From JAHEJE01 sp965216335 (GTDB lineage: Bacteria; Pseudomonadota; Alphaproteobacteria; Rhizobiales; Aestuariivirgaceae), in contig OZ244154.1 of assembly GCA_965216335.1 (NCBI GenBank), positions 1,922,001-1,986,000 on the forward strand: a DNA stretch of 64,000 bases, in the 5' to 3' direction. Numbering within the stretch: position 1 is the first letter of the stretch; every line of letters starts with the position of its first letter. The notes under the pieces were generated by a model, which saw only the letters and a list, made by a program, of their open reading frames with translations, was not told the origin of the DNA and did no database searches. A program made the position numbers and the translations under genes. This document shows, piece after piece, positions 1 to 10,333 of the stretch.

Positions 1-389
1 CGGTCGATCGAACGCCGCTGATCGCCGGACAGCGTCCCCTGCTCCATGATCGCATCGACGAAAAACCGCAGGCCCAGTTCGGTCGGCATGCGTCCGGCGC
101 TGGTGTGCGGCGCCGCCAGCAGACCGAATTCTTCCAGGTCGGCCATGATGTTGCGTACCGAGGCCGGCGACAGGTTGATCAGCGGATCGCGCGACAGGGT
201 ACGCGAGCCGACCGGCATGCCGGTTTCGATGTAGGTATCGACAAGTTGCCGGAAGATTTCGCGCGACCGCTGGTCCAGCCCTGCCAGGCCGGACAGCTTT
301 TCCCCCAACTTGCTCTGATCCTGCACCATCACAATTCGCAACTGAACACCTTCGGCGGGCATCATCGCCCGCTCATTGAATCTAGGCAT
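1..389 (-). CDS. hrcA: heat-inducible transcription repressor HrcA, N-terminal part
   Basis: Partial gene; 129 codons are visible and the rest lies left of the window. HrcA represses chaperone operons (groE, dnaK) by binding CIRCE operators. The visible part carries the winged-helix N-terminus: GMPVGSRTLSR, then LSPASVRNIMADLEEFGLL and the conserved SAGRMPTELGLRFFVD stretch. The frame is closed upstream by a stop at 411-413. I chose the ATG at 389, but in-frame ATGs at 365 and 362 are also possible, and homologs often start nearer the DQRSREIF motif. It is divergent from rph, the usual order in Hyphomicrobiales. The family call is firm; the exact start is not. Confidence 0.93.
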   Translation of the reverse strand, partial: MPRFNERAMMPAEGVQLRIVMVQDQSKLGEKLSGLAGLDQRSREIFRQLVDTYIETGMPVGSRTLSRDPLINLSPASVRNIMADLEEFGLLAAPHTSAGRMPTELGLRFFVDAIMEQGTLSGDQRRSID

Positions 390-429
390 CGCCACCGGCT
401 CAATCAATAGTCATTGCCTTGGCCTGACC

Positions 430-445
430 GGCGTTCTAGAACGCC
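430..445. promoter_or_regulatory. 16-bp perfect palindrome between hrcA and rph
   Basis: GGCGTTCTAGAACGCC is a perfect dyad in the 90-bp gap between the divergent hrcA and rph starts. It sits 35 bp before the rph ATG and 41 bp before the hrcA ATG. It could be an operator serving one or both promoters. It has no T-run and faces a divergent gap, so it is not a typical terminator. Its function is inferred from position only. Confidence 0.4.
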
Positions 446-479
446 GCATCGGCGATTGGTGAGCACGAGGACTTCAAGC

Positions 480-1196
480 ATGCGACCGTCTGAACGCAAA
501 CCCGGCGAGTTGCGCCAAGTGACCTTCGAACGAGGTTATTCGCGTCACGCCGAAGGGTCCTGCCTGATCAGGTCCGGCAACACCCATGTGCTGTGCACGG
601 CTTCGCTTGAAGCCCGTGTGCCGCCCTGGCTGCGCGGCCAGGGGCGCGGCTGGGTCACGGCCGAGTACGGCATGCTGCCACGTTCGACAGGCGAGCGCAT
701 GCGCCGCGAGGCAACGGCCGGCAAGCAGTCCGGCCGCACCCAGGAGATCCAGCGCCTGATCGGCCGCTCGCTGCGCGCCGTCGTCGATCTCGACCGGCTC
801 GGCGAACACCAGATCACTGTCGATTGCGATGTCATCCAGGCCGACGGAGGCACCCGCACCGCCGCCATCACCGGCGGTTGGGTTGCCCTGGCTGACTGCA
901 TAGCCTGGATGCGGCAGCGCGAAATGTTCGAGAAGGATCCGCTGACCGGACAGGTCGCAGCCGTTTCCTGCGGCATCTACCAGGGCGAGGCGGTGTGCGA
1001 TCTCGACTACGCCGAGGACAGCTCGGCTGAAGCCGATGCCAACTTCGTCATGACGGCGGACGGCGGCATCGTCGAGGTTCAGGGCACCGCCGAAGCCGAT
1101 CCGTTCAGCCGCGACATGTTCCTCGAACTGCTCGGGCTGGCTGAAAGCGGCATCGCCGAACTGACGAGCCTGCAGCGCCTGGCTCTTGAGGAATAG
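480..1196 (+). CDS. rph: ribonuclease PH
   Basis: A 238-residue phosphorolytic 3'-5' exoribonuclease that trims tRNA 3' ends, using phosphate and releasing nucleoside diphosphates. The family hallmarks are all present: the MRPSERKPGELR start, GWVTAEYGMLPRSTGER, the GRTQEIQRLIGRSLRA arginine-rich segment and the acidic catalytic stretch CDLDYAEDSSAEADANF around residues 172-190. Length is normal. An in-frame start at 414 would add 22 residues with no family similarity, so the ATG at 480 is preferred. It is first in a tight rightward set: rdgB begins 7 bp after its stop and hemW overlaps rdgB. Confidence 0.96.
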   Translation: MRPSERKPGELRQVTFERGYSRHAEGSCLIRSGNTHVLCTASLEARVPPWLRGQGRGWVTAEYGMLPRSTGERMRREATAGKQSGRTQEIQRLIGRSLRAVVDLDRLGEHQITVDCDVIQADGGTRTAAITGGWVALADCIAWMRQREMFEKDPLTGQVAAVSCGIYQGEAVCDLDYAEDSSAEADANFVMTADGGIVEVQGTAEADPFSRDMFLELLGLAESGIAELTSLQRLALEE

Positions 1197-1203
1197 CAGG
1201 CCG

Positions 1204-1821
1204 ATGCGTGAAATCGCCAGAGGAACCCGCATCGTCGTTGCCAGCCACAATCCCGGCAAGGTGCGCGAGATCGGTGAACTGCTGGCGCCCTACGGGGTGG
1301 AGGCCATCTCGGCCGGTGAACTTGCTTTGCCGGAACCCGAGGAAACCGGCACCACCTTCGCCGCCAACGCCATCCTCAAGGCGCAGGCCGCCGCCGAAGC
1401 CGCCGGCCTGCCGGCCCTTTCGGATGATTCCGGTCTGGCGGTCGACGCACTTGACGGCGCGCCGGGCATTTACTCGGCCCGCTGGGCAGGGCCCGACAAG
1501 GACTTCGCGCTGGCCATGCGCAATCTGGAGGAAAAGCTGCAGTCCAAGGGTGCCGTTGAACCGGAAGACCGGACCGCGCATTTCGTTTGTGCACTGTGCA
1601 TTGCCTGGCCGGACGGTGTGAACGCCGTCTTCGAAGGCCGCGTGTCGGGATCCCTCACCTGGCCGCCGCGCGGCCACAACGGTTTCGGCTACGACCCGGT
1701 TTTCGTGCCGGAAGGCCTCGATCAGACGTTTGGTGAGATCGATCCGGCGGAAAAACACGCCATGTCGCACCGCGCCCGCGCGTTCGCCAAGCTGATCGCC
1801 GATGTCTTCGGCGATGCCTGA
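1204..1821 (+). CDS. rdgB: dITP/XTP pyrophosphatase (RdgB/HAM1 family)
   Basis: A 205-residue house-cleaning nucleotidase that hydrolyses dITP, ITP and XTP to monophosphates and so keeps deaminated purines out of DNA and RNA. The sequence shows the substrate-binding VASHNPGKVREI near residue 10, then SDDSGLAVDALDGAPGIYSA, GHNGFGYDPVF and KHAMSHRARA near the end, all standard family blocks. An upstream in-frame start at 1186 would overlap rph; the ATG at 1204 matches family length. Its last 20 bp overlap the start of hemW, so the two are probably translationally coupled. The rph-rdgB-hemW order is common in alphaproteobacteria. Confidence 0.96.
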   Translation: MREIARGTRIVVASHNPGKVREIGELLAPYGVEAISAGELALPEPEETGTTFAANAILKAQAAAEAAGLPALSDDSGLAVDALDGAPGIYSARWAGPDKDFALAMRNLEEKLQSKGAVEPEDRTAHFVCALCIAWPDGVNAVFEGRVSGSLTWPPRGHNGFGYDPVFVPEGLDQTFGEIDPAEKHAMSHRARAFAKLIADVFGDA

Positions 1822-2995
1822 CAGCACCGGCCCCGCCAGTGACCCGGCCGGGTTCGGATTGTACGTCCACTGGCCGTTCTGCCTGGCCAAGTGTCCCTAT
1901 TGCGATTTCAACTCACATGTCCGCGACGCCGGAACGGACATCACGCCCTTTGGCGACGCACTGGTCCGAGAACTGGCCTGGTTTGCCGCCCGCACGCCCG
2001 AGCGAACCCTCACCAGCATCTTCTTCGGCGGCGGCACACCGTCGCTGATGCCACCGAACATCGTTGCCCGGGTGATCGATGCGGCGGCCGGTCACTGGTC
2101 CTTCACCGACGACATCGAAATCACCCTGGAGGCCAACCCGACCAGCGCCGAGGCGGAGAACTTCCGCGGCTACCGCACCGGCGGCGTCAACCGGGTGTCG
2201 CTCGGCGCTCAGGCCCTCAACGACCGGGACCTGAAAGCCCTCGGCCGTCGGCACAGTGCCCGCGAGGCCCTTGCCGCGCACCGCATGGCCGCAAAGATCT
2301 TTCCGCGCACATCGTTCGACCTGATCTATGCCCGGCCCGGCCAATGTACCGATGACTGGCGCCAGGAACTGGCGCAGGCCCTCGGCGAACAGCAAGGCCA
2401 CATGTCGCTCTACCAGCTGACCATCGAACCGGGAACGGCATTCTTTCGCTGGCACGCCGCGGGCAAGCTGGCGATACCGGACGAGACAGCCGCAGCCGAC
2501 ATGTACGAGGTCACCCAGGACCTCACCACCGCAGCCGGGCTGCCGGCGTATGAGATTTCCAACCATGCCGGACCGGGCATGGAATGCCGGCACAACCTGG
2601 TCTACTGGCGCTATGGAGAATATGCCGGTATCGGCCCAGGCGCCCATTCACGCCTGATTGGTCCGGATGGCCGACGCATCGGCCTGCACACACAAGCTTT
2701 GCCGCAAGCTTGGGCGCAAGCCGTAACCCGGCATGGTCACGCGATCATGGAGGAAACGCCGTTGACCCGGGATCAGGCTGGCGAGGAGTACGCGATGATG
2801 GCACTGCGGCTTGCTGAAGGCCTTGATCTATCACGCTATCGCGCGATCTCCGGAAAGACCATTGACGCAGACCGGGTTGCACAGTTGACCGCCCATCGAC
2901 TGGTTCGCTCTCAAGAGGACGGGCGGCTAACCGCCACCCGGAACGGCCGCATGGTGTTGGACGCGATCATCCGACAGTTGCTGGACGGCGGATGA
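1802..2995 (+). CDS. hemW: HemW-type radical SAM haem chaperone
   Basis: A 397-residue radical SAM protein related to oxygen-independent coproporphyrinogen III oxidase. The 4Fe-4S motif is CLAKCPYC at residues 27-34, followed by the SAM-binding FFGGGTPSL. Members lacking the extra HemN cysteine act as haem chaperones (HemW) for respiratory enzymes rather than as CPO; that role comes from the family. The C-terminal HemN-like domain is complete. The start is ATG 1802 or ATG 1814, both inside the end of rdgB. The stop at 2995 is only 10 bp from the end of the convergent MarR gene. Confidence 0.92.
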   Translation: MSSAMPDSTGPASDPAGFGLYVHWPFCLAKCPYCDFNSHVRDAGTDITPFGDALVRELAWFAARTPERTLTSIFFGGGTPSLMPPNIVARVIDAAAGHWSFTDDIEITLEANPTSAEAENFRGYRTGGVNRVSLGAQALNDRDLKALGRRHSAREALAAHRMAAKIFPRTSFDLIYARPGQCTDDWRQELAQALGEQQGHMSLYQLTIEPGTAFFRWHAAGKLAIPDETAAADMYEVTQDLTTAAGLPAYEISNHAGPGMECRHNLVYWRYGEYAGIGPGAHSRLIGPDGRRIGLHTQALPQAWAQAVTRHGHAIMEETPLTRDQAGEEYAMMALRLAEGLDLSRYRAISGKTIDADRVAQLTAHRLVRSQEDGRLTATRNGRMVLDAIIRQLLDGG

Positions 2996-3005
2996 CCGCT
3001 GTCAA

Positions 3006-3509
3006 TCAGACTCGCTCTGGCGACGTCCGCCTGCGGCGGGCAGTCTTCTGACCAGCGGGCGTATCATGCGGGTCCGACTGGTTTGCGAGGAGTTGCAGCA
3101 CCTCGATGAATTCCTTGCGCTTGTCCGTTGGTATGACCGACATGATCTTGCGGTCGACCTGCGCCGCATCAGGCTGCTCCGCCATCATGGCGGACCGCCC
3201 CGCCGCGGTAAGCCGCACCACATTTGTGCGCGCATCATGCTTGGACCGGTTGCGCTGCAGATAGCCCTGTGCCGTAAGCCGCGAGATCATGTCCGCCAGC
3301 GTCGAACGATCGATACCTGTCAACCTCACCAATTCGGTCTGACTGACGCCTTCATGCGCATCGACAACCGTCAGCAGGGTGAATTGTCGCTGTGTCAAGC
3401 CGTTCTTGCCTGCATTGGCAAAATAGATGTCCGCAGCAAACTGAGCGGCGCGCTTAAGCAGATAATATGGCGATTTTTCCAGTTTCTTTACGTACTTGTG
3501 CCCGGTCAT
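3006..3509 (-). CDS. MarR-family winged-helix transcriptional regulator
   Basis: A 167-residue MarR-type regulator. The wHTH lies at about residues 45-110, with the recognition helix GIDRSTLADMISRLTAQGYL followed by the wing RSKHDARTNVVRLTAAG. A basic tail (KTARRRR) ends the protein. ATG 3509 is preferred because an AGGA lies 9 bp upstream; in-frame upstream starts (to 3557) would add 16 residues without MarR character. It is convergent with hemW. A 19-bp dyad at 3633-3651 lies in its upstream region and may be its own operator. The ligand is unknown. The nearest rightward gene is a Nudix hydrolase about 500 bp away. Confidence 0.9.
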   Translation of the reverse strand: MTGHKYVKKLEKSPYYLLKRAAQFAADIYFANAGKNGLTQRQFTLLTVVDAHEGVSQTELVRLTGIDRSTLADMISRLTAQGYLQRNRSKHDARTNVVRLTAAGRSAMMAEQPDAAQVDRKIMSVIPTDKRKEFIEVLQLLANQSDPHDTPAGQKTARRRRTSPERV

Positions 3510-4005
3510 TGACCCCATTCCTGTTGCCGCAATACATGCGGGGTCGCCCTCTCCCAATTGACGCGCGCACGTGGTGGCGGTGCCTCATTCCGCCGCGCAG
3601 CATCAAACCCACAGGATATGTTATCCTTCCCTCAACCTAACGCATTAGTTGCAGAGTTCAATCGAATTAACGCTTTGAGATGCGAGCATCCCGAAAGCCG
3701 CAGATGTGATTGAGAGCATGATCGATATTCGCCCACAAGTCGAGCTTTGGTTGTAAACGCGTTGAACCAATACTAAATCTATATAAAACGTTACACGAAT
3801 TTGCGCCTATTATTTGTGATGTTTTTCCTCTTGAAAATACATAAGGTCGTTGCTCGTTGCTGTTGCTTACAGCATGGTTTGAGTCCATTTTTCCTGGCAA
3901 ACCGGGCATATACGACGCCTTCAATGAAACCGGTTGCGGTCAACTGCCGGATTGGGTCAGATGTGATACCTGGTCACCCAGCAAGACCAAAGTGGGAGTA
4001 CCGCG
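3510..4005. other. AT-richer intergenic stretch between the MarR and Nudix genes
   Basis: About 500 bp with noticeably more A/T than its surroundings. It holds the MarR dyad at 3633-3651. I see no convincing gene: the reading frames here are short, lack ribosome sites and have no family features. Promoters for both flanking genes are expected here. Confidence 0.6.
3633..3651. promoter_or_regulatory. candidate MarR operator
   Basis: CAACCTAACGCATTAGTTG is an inverted repeat (CTAA-CGCA-TTAG core with CAA/TTG flanks, one bulged base) located 123 bp upstream of the MarR gene start. MarR proteins usually autoregulate through 16-20-bp dyads of this kind. The assignment is by position and symmetry only. 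Confidence 0.35.
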
Positions 4006-4560
4006 ATTTCCGATCTGCCCGAACATTTTCTTCGTACGACACCGGACGGTGACACGCTCGAACGTGATGTCTGTGGCACCTGTGGCTTCATTCATTACCA
4101 GAACCCCAAGATCGTCGCCGGGTCCGTCGTCGTGCATGACGGCCGCATTCTGCTGTGCCGCCGCGCCATCAATCCGCGCAAGAGTTTCTGGACCCTGCCG
4201 GCCGGCTACATGGAGCTGGGAGAAAGCGTTACCGCTGCCGCCCGCCGCGAAGCCCGCGAAGAGGCCTGTGCCGACATCGAGATCGAGGCCGTCCTTGCGG
4301 TATACTCCATCCCGCGCATTTCGCAGGTTCAGGTCATGCACATCGCCCGTCTGGCACGGCCCGGTATCGCTGCCGGTGAAGAGAGTCTGGAGGTCGATCT
4401 ATTCGCCTGGGAGGACATTCCCTGGGACGCCCTCGCCTTCCCCTCGGTCCGTTGGGCTTTGACACACTACGACCAGATCAAAGGCCAAAAATCGTTTCCC
4501 GCCTTCACCAACCCACCCGGAGAATGGGGCGACATGACAGAGGCCAGGCCCAACCGCTGA
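4006..4560 (+). CDS. Nudix hydrolase with N-terminal zinc ribbon, probable AUU start
   Basis: A Nudix pyrophosphohydrolase of about 184 residues. The canonical box G-x5-E-x7-RE-x2-EE is present (GYMELGESVTAAARREAREE). Upstream in the same frame is half of a zinc ribbon, CGTCGFIHYQNPKIV, typical of the Nudix_N_2 group. The frame has no ATG, GTG or TTG between the stop at 3964-3966 and the ribbon. The best start is ATT at 4006 (reading I/M-SDLPEHFLRTT), preceded by GGGAG with a 7-nt spacer. GTG 4132 would remove the ribbon and cut into the Nudix fold, so it is less likely. The substrate is not predictable (NADH, ADP-ribose and FAD-type are known in relatives). Confidence 0.8.
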   Translation: MSDLPEHFLRTTPDGDTLERDVCGTCGFIHYQNPKIVAGSVVVHDGRILLCRRAINPRKSFWTLPAGYMELGESVTAAARREAREEACADIEIEAVLAVYSIPRISQVQVMHIARLARPGIAAGEESLEVDLFAWEDIPWDALAFPSVRWALTHYDQIKGQKSFPAFTNPPGEWGDMTEARPNR

Positions 4561-4563
4561 TTA

Positions 4564-4750
4564 GAGCACATTCCGATCATATGGAATCACTTGACCGGGT
4601 TTCCGCGTCTGCTGGCTAGGCATGCTTCGCGCCATGGCCTGGTTGGCCATAAGCGGAGCATGGTGATCCCCGCCTTCGCGGGGACAGGCTACGGGCGCGG
4701 AAATCCGGCCTACGGTGGGCCAAATTCGCCCATATGGTCGGAAAGTGCTT
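4564..4750. repeat. MITE-like 187-bp element with about 21-bp inverted ends
   Basis: Positions 4564-4584 and 4730-4750 are inverted copies matching at 18 of 21 positions (core TTCCGATCATATGG versus CCATATGGTCGGAA). The left end is itself a short palindrome (ATTCC...GGAAT). Nothing inside looks coding. Size and ends resemble a miniature inverted-repeat element, but no clear target duplication was seen. Confidence 0.4.
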
Positions 4751-4955
4751 GTCTTATGATTTTGCCATCGTTCAGTGCAAGAAGGAACCGCTGCTGGCGA
4801 GACGACACTCGCCGGGCAGCGGCAGGGGACGGATCGCGAAAGTGCTGGCCGTTTGACGGGCCGGGCTAGAGTGTGATCACCCCTGTCTTTTCCCTGCGGC
4901 CTGAACGGATACCCGGGACTTGCGGCCCGGATGACAAGCATAGGACACGGAAAAG
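4751..4955 (+). ncRNA. candidate IS110 bridge-RNA region (5' non-coding part of the IS)
   Basis: IS110-group elements encode a bridge RNA of roughly 150-200 nt in the non-coding end upstream of the recombinase. The 205 bp between the MITE-like repeat and the transposase ATG has the right position and size. It contains several GC-rich stem candidates, for example around 4787-4825 and 4912-4930. The target and donor loops could not be assigned and the IS left end is not defined, so this is inference. Confidence 0.25.
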
Positions 4956-5894
4956 ATGACCCATACTATCATCGGTATCGATATCTCGAAAGACCATCTC
5001 GACGTTCACCGCCTGCCTGATGGGACCAGCATCAGGTTCGCCAACTCGAAACAGGGCCACAGGTCACTGATCGAATGGATGCGGGCCGGTAAGGTCGAAC
5101 GCGTTGTGTTTGAACCGACAGGTGCTTATCACCGTAATCTGGAGCGTTGCCTGGTTGAGGCCGGCATCAGCCATGCCAAGGTCAACCCCCGTCGAGCCCG
5201 CCGGTTCGCCGAGGCCGCCGGCACCCTGGTCAAGACCGACAAGGTCGACGCTATGATGCTGGCCCGGTTCGGGGCCGTGCTCGAGCCGCAGGCAACCGTG
5301 ACCCGCAGCCAGACCATTGAAGCTCTCGGCGAACTGGTTGCGGCCCGGCGTGCCCTGGTCAAGGACAGGACCGCAGCCAAGAACCGCCGCCACAATCTCT
5401 CATCAGCCTTGCTCAAAACACAGGCAAGACGGCGCCTGAAACAGATCGAGGCCGACATCAAGGCCATCGATGGCGAATGCCGCAGGCGCGTCGAAGCAGA
5501 TCAGGCTCTGCAGGCCCGGCTTGCCATCCTGTTGTCCATTCCCGGCATCGGTGAAGTCACCGCCATGACCATGCTGGCTGAAATGCCGGAGCTTGGAACC
5601 ATGCACAAACGACAGGCCGCCTCACTGGCAGGCCTGGCACCCGTCACACGTCAGTCGGGCAAATGGTGCGGCAACAGCTTCATCCAGGGCGGCAGACAAC
5701 ATGTCCGCCAGGCGCTCTACATGCCGGCATTGGTCGCCGTGCGCTTCAATCATCAACTCAAAACCAAATACCAGGCTCTCATCGACGCCGGAAAACCCTG
5801 CAAAGTCGCAATCACCGCAATCATGCGAAAGCTCATCACAATCGCCAACGCCCTAATCCGCGACAACCGAAATTGGACCGAAGCCAACTCTTGA
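4956..5894 (+). CDS. IS110-family transposase (DEDD plus serine recombinase)
   Basis: A 312-residue IS110/IS1111-family recombinase. The N-terminal RuvC-like half shows D9 (GIDISK), E53 (FEPTGAYH) and D95/D98 (TDKVDA), the DEDD set. A coiled region follows, then the Transposase_20 domain with SIPGIGEVTA, LAGLAPV and a conserved serine at 241 (GNSFIQGG). Length is normal and no frameshift is seen, so it may be active. ATG is preceded by GGAAAAG. Only 14 bp separate its stop from the end of yciB, so the right IS end lies almost against that gene. The long leader and short tail fit the IS110 subgroup rather than IS1111. Confidence 0.92.
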   Translation: MTHTIIGIDISKDHLDVHRLPDGTSIRFANSKQGHRSLIEWMRAGKVERVVFEPTGAYHRNLERCLVEAGISHAKVNPRRARRFAEAAGTLVKTDKVDAMMLARFGAVLEPQATVTRSQTIEALGELVAARRALVKDRTAAKNRRHNLSSALLKTQARRRLKQIEADIKAIDGECRRRVEADQALQARLAILLSIPGIGEVTAMTMLAEMPELGTMHKRQAASLAGLAPVTRQSGKWCGNSFIQGGRQHVRQALYMPALVAVRFNHQLKTKYQALIDAGKPCKVAITAIMRKLITIANALIRDNRNWTEANS

Positions 5895-5908
5895 CCAACA
5901 CGGATACT

Positions 5909-6480
5909 CTAGGAGTCCGGTTCCTCGGTCATGTGCTTTGTCATCAGCGGTATTTGCGCCATGCCGAACGCCATGGTGAGGCCCATCAGTCCGAACACCT
6001 TGAACGTCACCCAGGTGTCGGTCGAAACCGAACGCCAGACGATCTCGTTGATGCCCGCCAGGCAGACAAAGAAGATGCCCCAGCGCAGCGACAGCTTGCG
6101 CCAGCCCTCGTCGTCCATCTTCAGCATCTCGCCCATCACCACCTTCAGCAGCGACCGCCCGAACAACAGCCCGGCCAGCAGAACTGCTCCAAGCAACCCG
6201 TTGACCAGCGTCACCTTGATCTTGATGAACCTGTCGTCGGCCAGGTAGATGGTCAGCCCGCCGAACACCAGAACGAGCACCAGCGTCACGACGAGCATCG
6301 GCGCCACCTTGTGCGTCATCCGCCAGGTGATGGCGAAGGCGATGGCAATCGCCACCATAAGGACACCGGTCGCTGCGTAGATGCCCCAAAGGTAATTGGC
6401 GACGAAAAATGCCAGCAGTGGGCCGAAATCGGTCGCCAGCTTGATGCCGTGCGGCATCTTCTTTTCCGTAACGACCTCGC

Positions 6481-6484
<4 letters not shown>
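5909..6484 (-). CDS. yciB: inner-membrane septation protein A (YciB/IspZ)
   Basis: A 191-residue polytopic inner-membrane protein of the YciB family, implicated in cell-envelope integrity and septation. Five hydrophobic segments are visible, beginning with FGPLLAFFVANYLWGIYAATG. The family motif around GWRKLSLRWGIFFVCLAGINEIVWR is intact. Its ATG overlaps the ftsY stop by 4 bp, so it is the last gene of the dapF-mtaB-ftsY-yciB operon. The IS110 element abuts its 3' end without visibly truncating it. Confidence 0.93.
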
Positions 6485-8228
<1,744 letters not shown>

Positions 8229-8229
<1 letters not shown>

Positions 8230-9464
8230 TAGATCAGCCGCCCCTCAAGCCCGCCTGCCCCATGCCCAGTCAGCTCGACAGGCACGATGCAACCCGGTTC
8301 GGCCTCACGCGCAAGCCGCACCGCCGCATACTGCGCCGTGCGCCCGGCCTCAGCACTCTCAACCAGCACATCGCGCACCCTGCCGATCTCACTCTCATAG
8401 AACCGCGCTTCTGCCGCCCCGCCAGCCTCGCGCAGCCGTGCGGCGCGTTCCTTGACCACCGCGCCGTTCACCTGTGGCATCCGTGCCGCCGGCGTCCCCG
8501 GCCGCGCAGAATAGGGAAACACGTGCAGATAGGTCAGCCCGCACTCGTCCACCAGCCTGAGCGAGTTTTCAAACATCTCCTCGGTCTCGGTCGGGAACCC
8601 GGCAATGATGTCGGCGCCGAACACCACGTCCGGCCGCACCCGCCGCATGTCCGCACAGAACCGGATCGTATCCGCACGAAGGTGCCGCCGCTTCATCCGC
8701 TTCAAGACCATGTCGTCACCGGCCTGCACCGACAGATGCACATGCGGCATCAGCCGCTCCTCTTCGGCAAACGCCGCCATCAGATCGTCATCCGCCTCGA
8801 TCGAGTCGATCGACGACAGCCGCAGCCGCGGCAGCTCCGGCACCATCTTCAGGATGCGCCGCACCAGGTTGCCAAGCTTCGGCTCACCCGGCAGGTCCGC
8901 ACCATAAGAGGTAATGTCGACCCCGGTCAGCACGATCTCCTTGTAGCCGTTCCCGGTGAGCCGCCGCACTTGCGCAACCACTTCGCCCGCCGGCACAGAG
9001 CGCGAGTTCCCGCGCCCATAGGGGATAATGCAGAACGTGCAGCGGTGATCGCACCCGGTCTGCACCTGCACGAAACCGCGTGTGCGGCCCGCAAAACCGT
9101 CCAGCATTTGCGGTGCGGTCTCGGTCACCGACATGATGTCGTTGACCCGCACCCGCTCTTCCGCGCCGATCCCGAAATCATAACTCTCCGCCCGCAGCTT
9201 TTCCTCGTTGCCGAGCACCAGGTCGACTTCATCCATCCCGGCAAACGACGCCGGATCGATCTGCGCCGCACATCCCGTCACGATAATCCGTGCCTGCGGA
9301 TTGTCCCGCCTGGCCCGCCTGACCGCCTGGCGCGCCTGGCGCTGGGCTTCCGCCGTCACCGCGCAGGTGTTGATCACCACGCTGCCGTGCGGTGCCGCGG
9401 CGCGCATCACTTCCGACTCATACGCATTGAGCCGGCAACCGAATGTGATCACCTCGGCGCCCAT
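8229..9464 (-). CDS. mtaB: tRNA t6A37 methylthiotransferase MtaB
   Basis: A 411-residue radical SAM methylthiotransferase that converts t6A37 to ms2t6A37 in ANN-decoding tRNAs. The order is standard: UPF0004 domain with cysteines in TFGCRLNAYESE, VINTCAVT and VTGCAAQ, then the radical SAM motif CDHRCTFCIIP, then a C-terminal TRAM-like region (YESEIGRVRDVLVESAEAG). The ATG at 9464 overlaps the dapF stop (TGATG); a GTG directly before it (9467) is the alternative. The dapF-mtaB-ftsY order is widespread in Hyphomicrobiales. Confidence 0.95.
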
Positions 9465-10333
9465 CACCCGGCCGCTCCGGCATCCGCGCCGACCGCCGGC
9501 AGCTCACCTTCAAACTCGTAGGCCACCGGCCCGGTCATCAGGATGTGATCGTCGCTTTCACGCCACTCGATCACCAGATCGCCGCCGGGCAGCGTCACCG
9601 TCGCCACCCGATCGGTAAACTTCTTGCGCACCGCGCATACCTGGGCCGCGCACGCCCCCGTGCCGCAGGCCCGCGTCAGCCCGGCGCCGCGCTCCCACAC
9701 CTTCAGGATTATGTGATCGCGCGCAACCACCTGCGCCAGCGAGATGTTCGCCCGCTCCGGAAAGATCGGATGGTTCTCCAACAGCGGGCCAAAGCGCGCC
9801 AGGTCGTGGCGCTCCACATCATCGACCCAGAACACGCAGTGCGGATTGCCCACGTTCACCACCGACGGCGTATGCAGCACCGGCGCATCGATCGGCCCGA
9901 TCTGCAATTCGATCCCGCGCGTGTCGCGGAACTCCTCGGCCAGCGGAATGTCCTGCCAGCCGAACTTCGGCACGCCCATGTCGACGGTGATCTGACCTTC
10001 GCCGGCCGGATAGCACACCAGCAGGCCGCCGCGCGTGTTGACGGTAACGGTCTGCTTGCCGGTTTCCCTGATCAGCAGATCGGCAATGCACCGCGAGGCA
10101 TTGCCGCAGCTTTCCACCTCGCCGCCTTCATTGTTCCAGATCCTCATCTTCACATCCGCCTTCACCGACGGCTCGATCAGGATCAGCTGGTCACACCCCA
10201 CACCGGTCTCGCGATTGGCCACCGCGCGCACGGTTTCTTCCGTCAACGCAATCTCGCGCTCACGTCCGTCGATGACCACGAAATCGTTGCCGAGTCCGTT
10301 CATCTTGCGGAATGGTATGCCGGTTCCAGTCAT
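9464..10333 (-). CDS. dapF: diaminopimelate epimerase
   Basis: A 289-residue epimerase that interconverts LL- and meso-diaminopimelate for lysine and peptidoglycan synthesis. Both catalytic cysteines are in their motifs: ESCGNASRC in the first half and RACGTGACAA in the second. The start MTGTGIPFRKMNGLGNDFVV matches the family. An upstream extension of the frame to 10564 has no family similarity and is rejected. It is the first gene of the leftward operon with mtaB, ftsY and yciB, so the promoter should lie just right of 10333. Confidence 0.96.
   Translation of the reverse strand: MTGTGIPFRKMNGLGNDFVVIDGREREIALTEETVRAVANRETGVGCDQLILIEPSVKADVKMRIWNNEGGEVESCGNASRCIADLLIRETGKQTVTVNTRGGLLVCYPAGEGQITVDMGVPKFGWQDIPLAEEFRDTRGIELQIGPIDAPVLHTPSVVNVGNPHCVFWVDDVERHDLARFGPLLENHPIFPERANISLAQVVARDHIILKVWERGAGLTRACGTGACAAQVCAVRKKFTDRVATVTLPGGDLVIEWRESDDHILMTGPVAYEFEGELPAVGADAGAAG

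Noticed and set aside
3667..3924. 85-codon minus-strand frame upstream of the Nudix gene
   Set aside because: No ribosome site, no family features, and it lies in an AT-rich promoter region.
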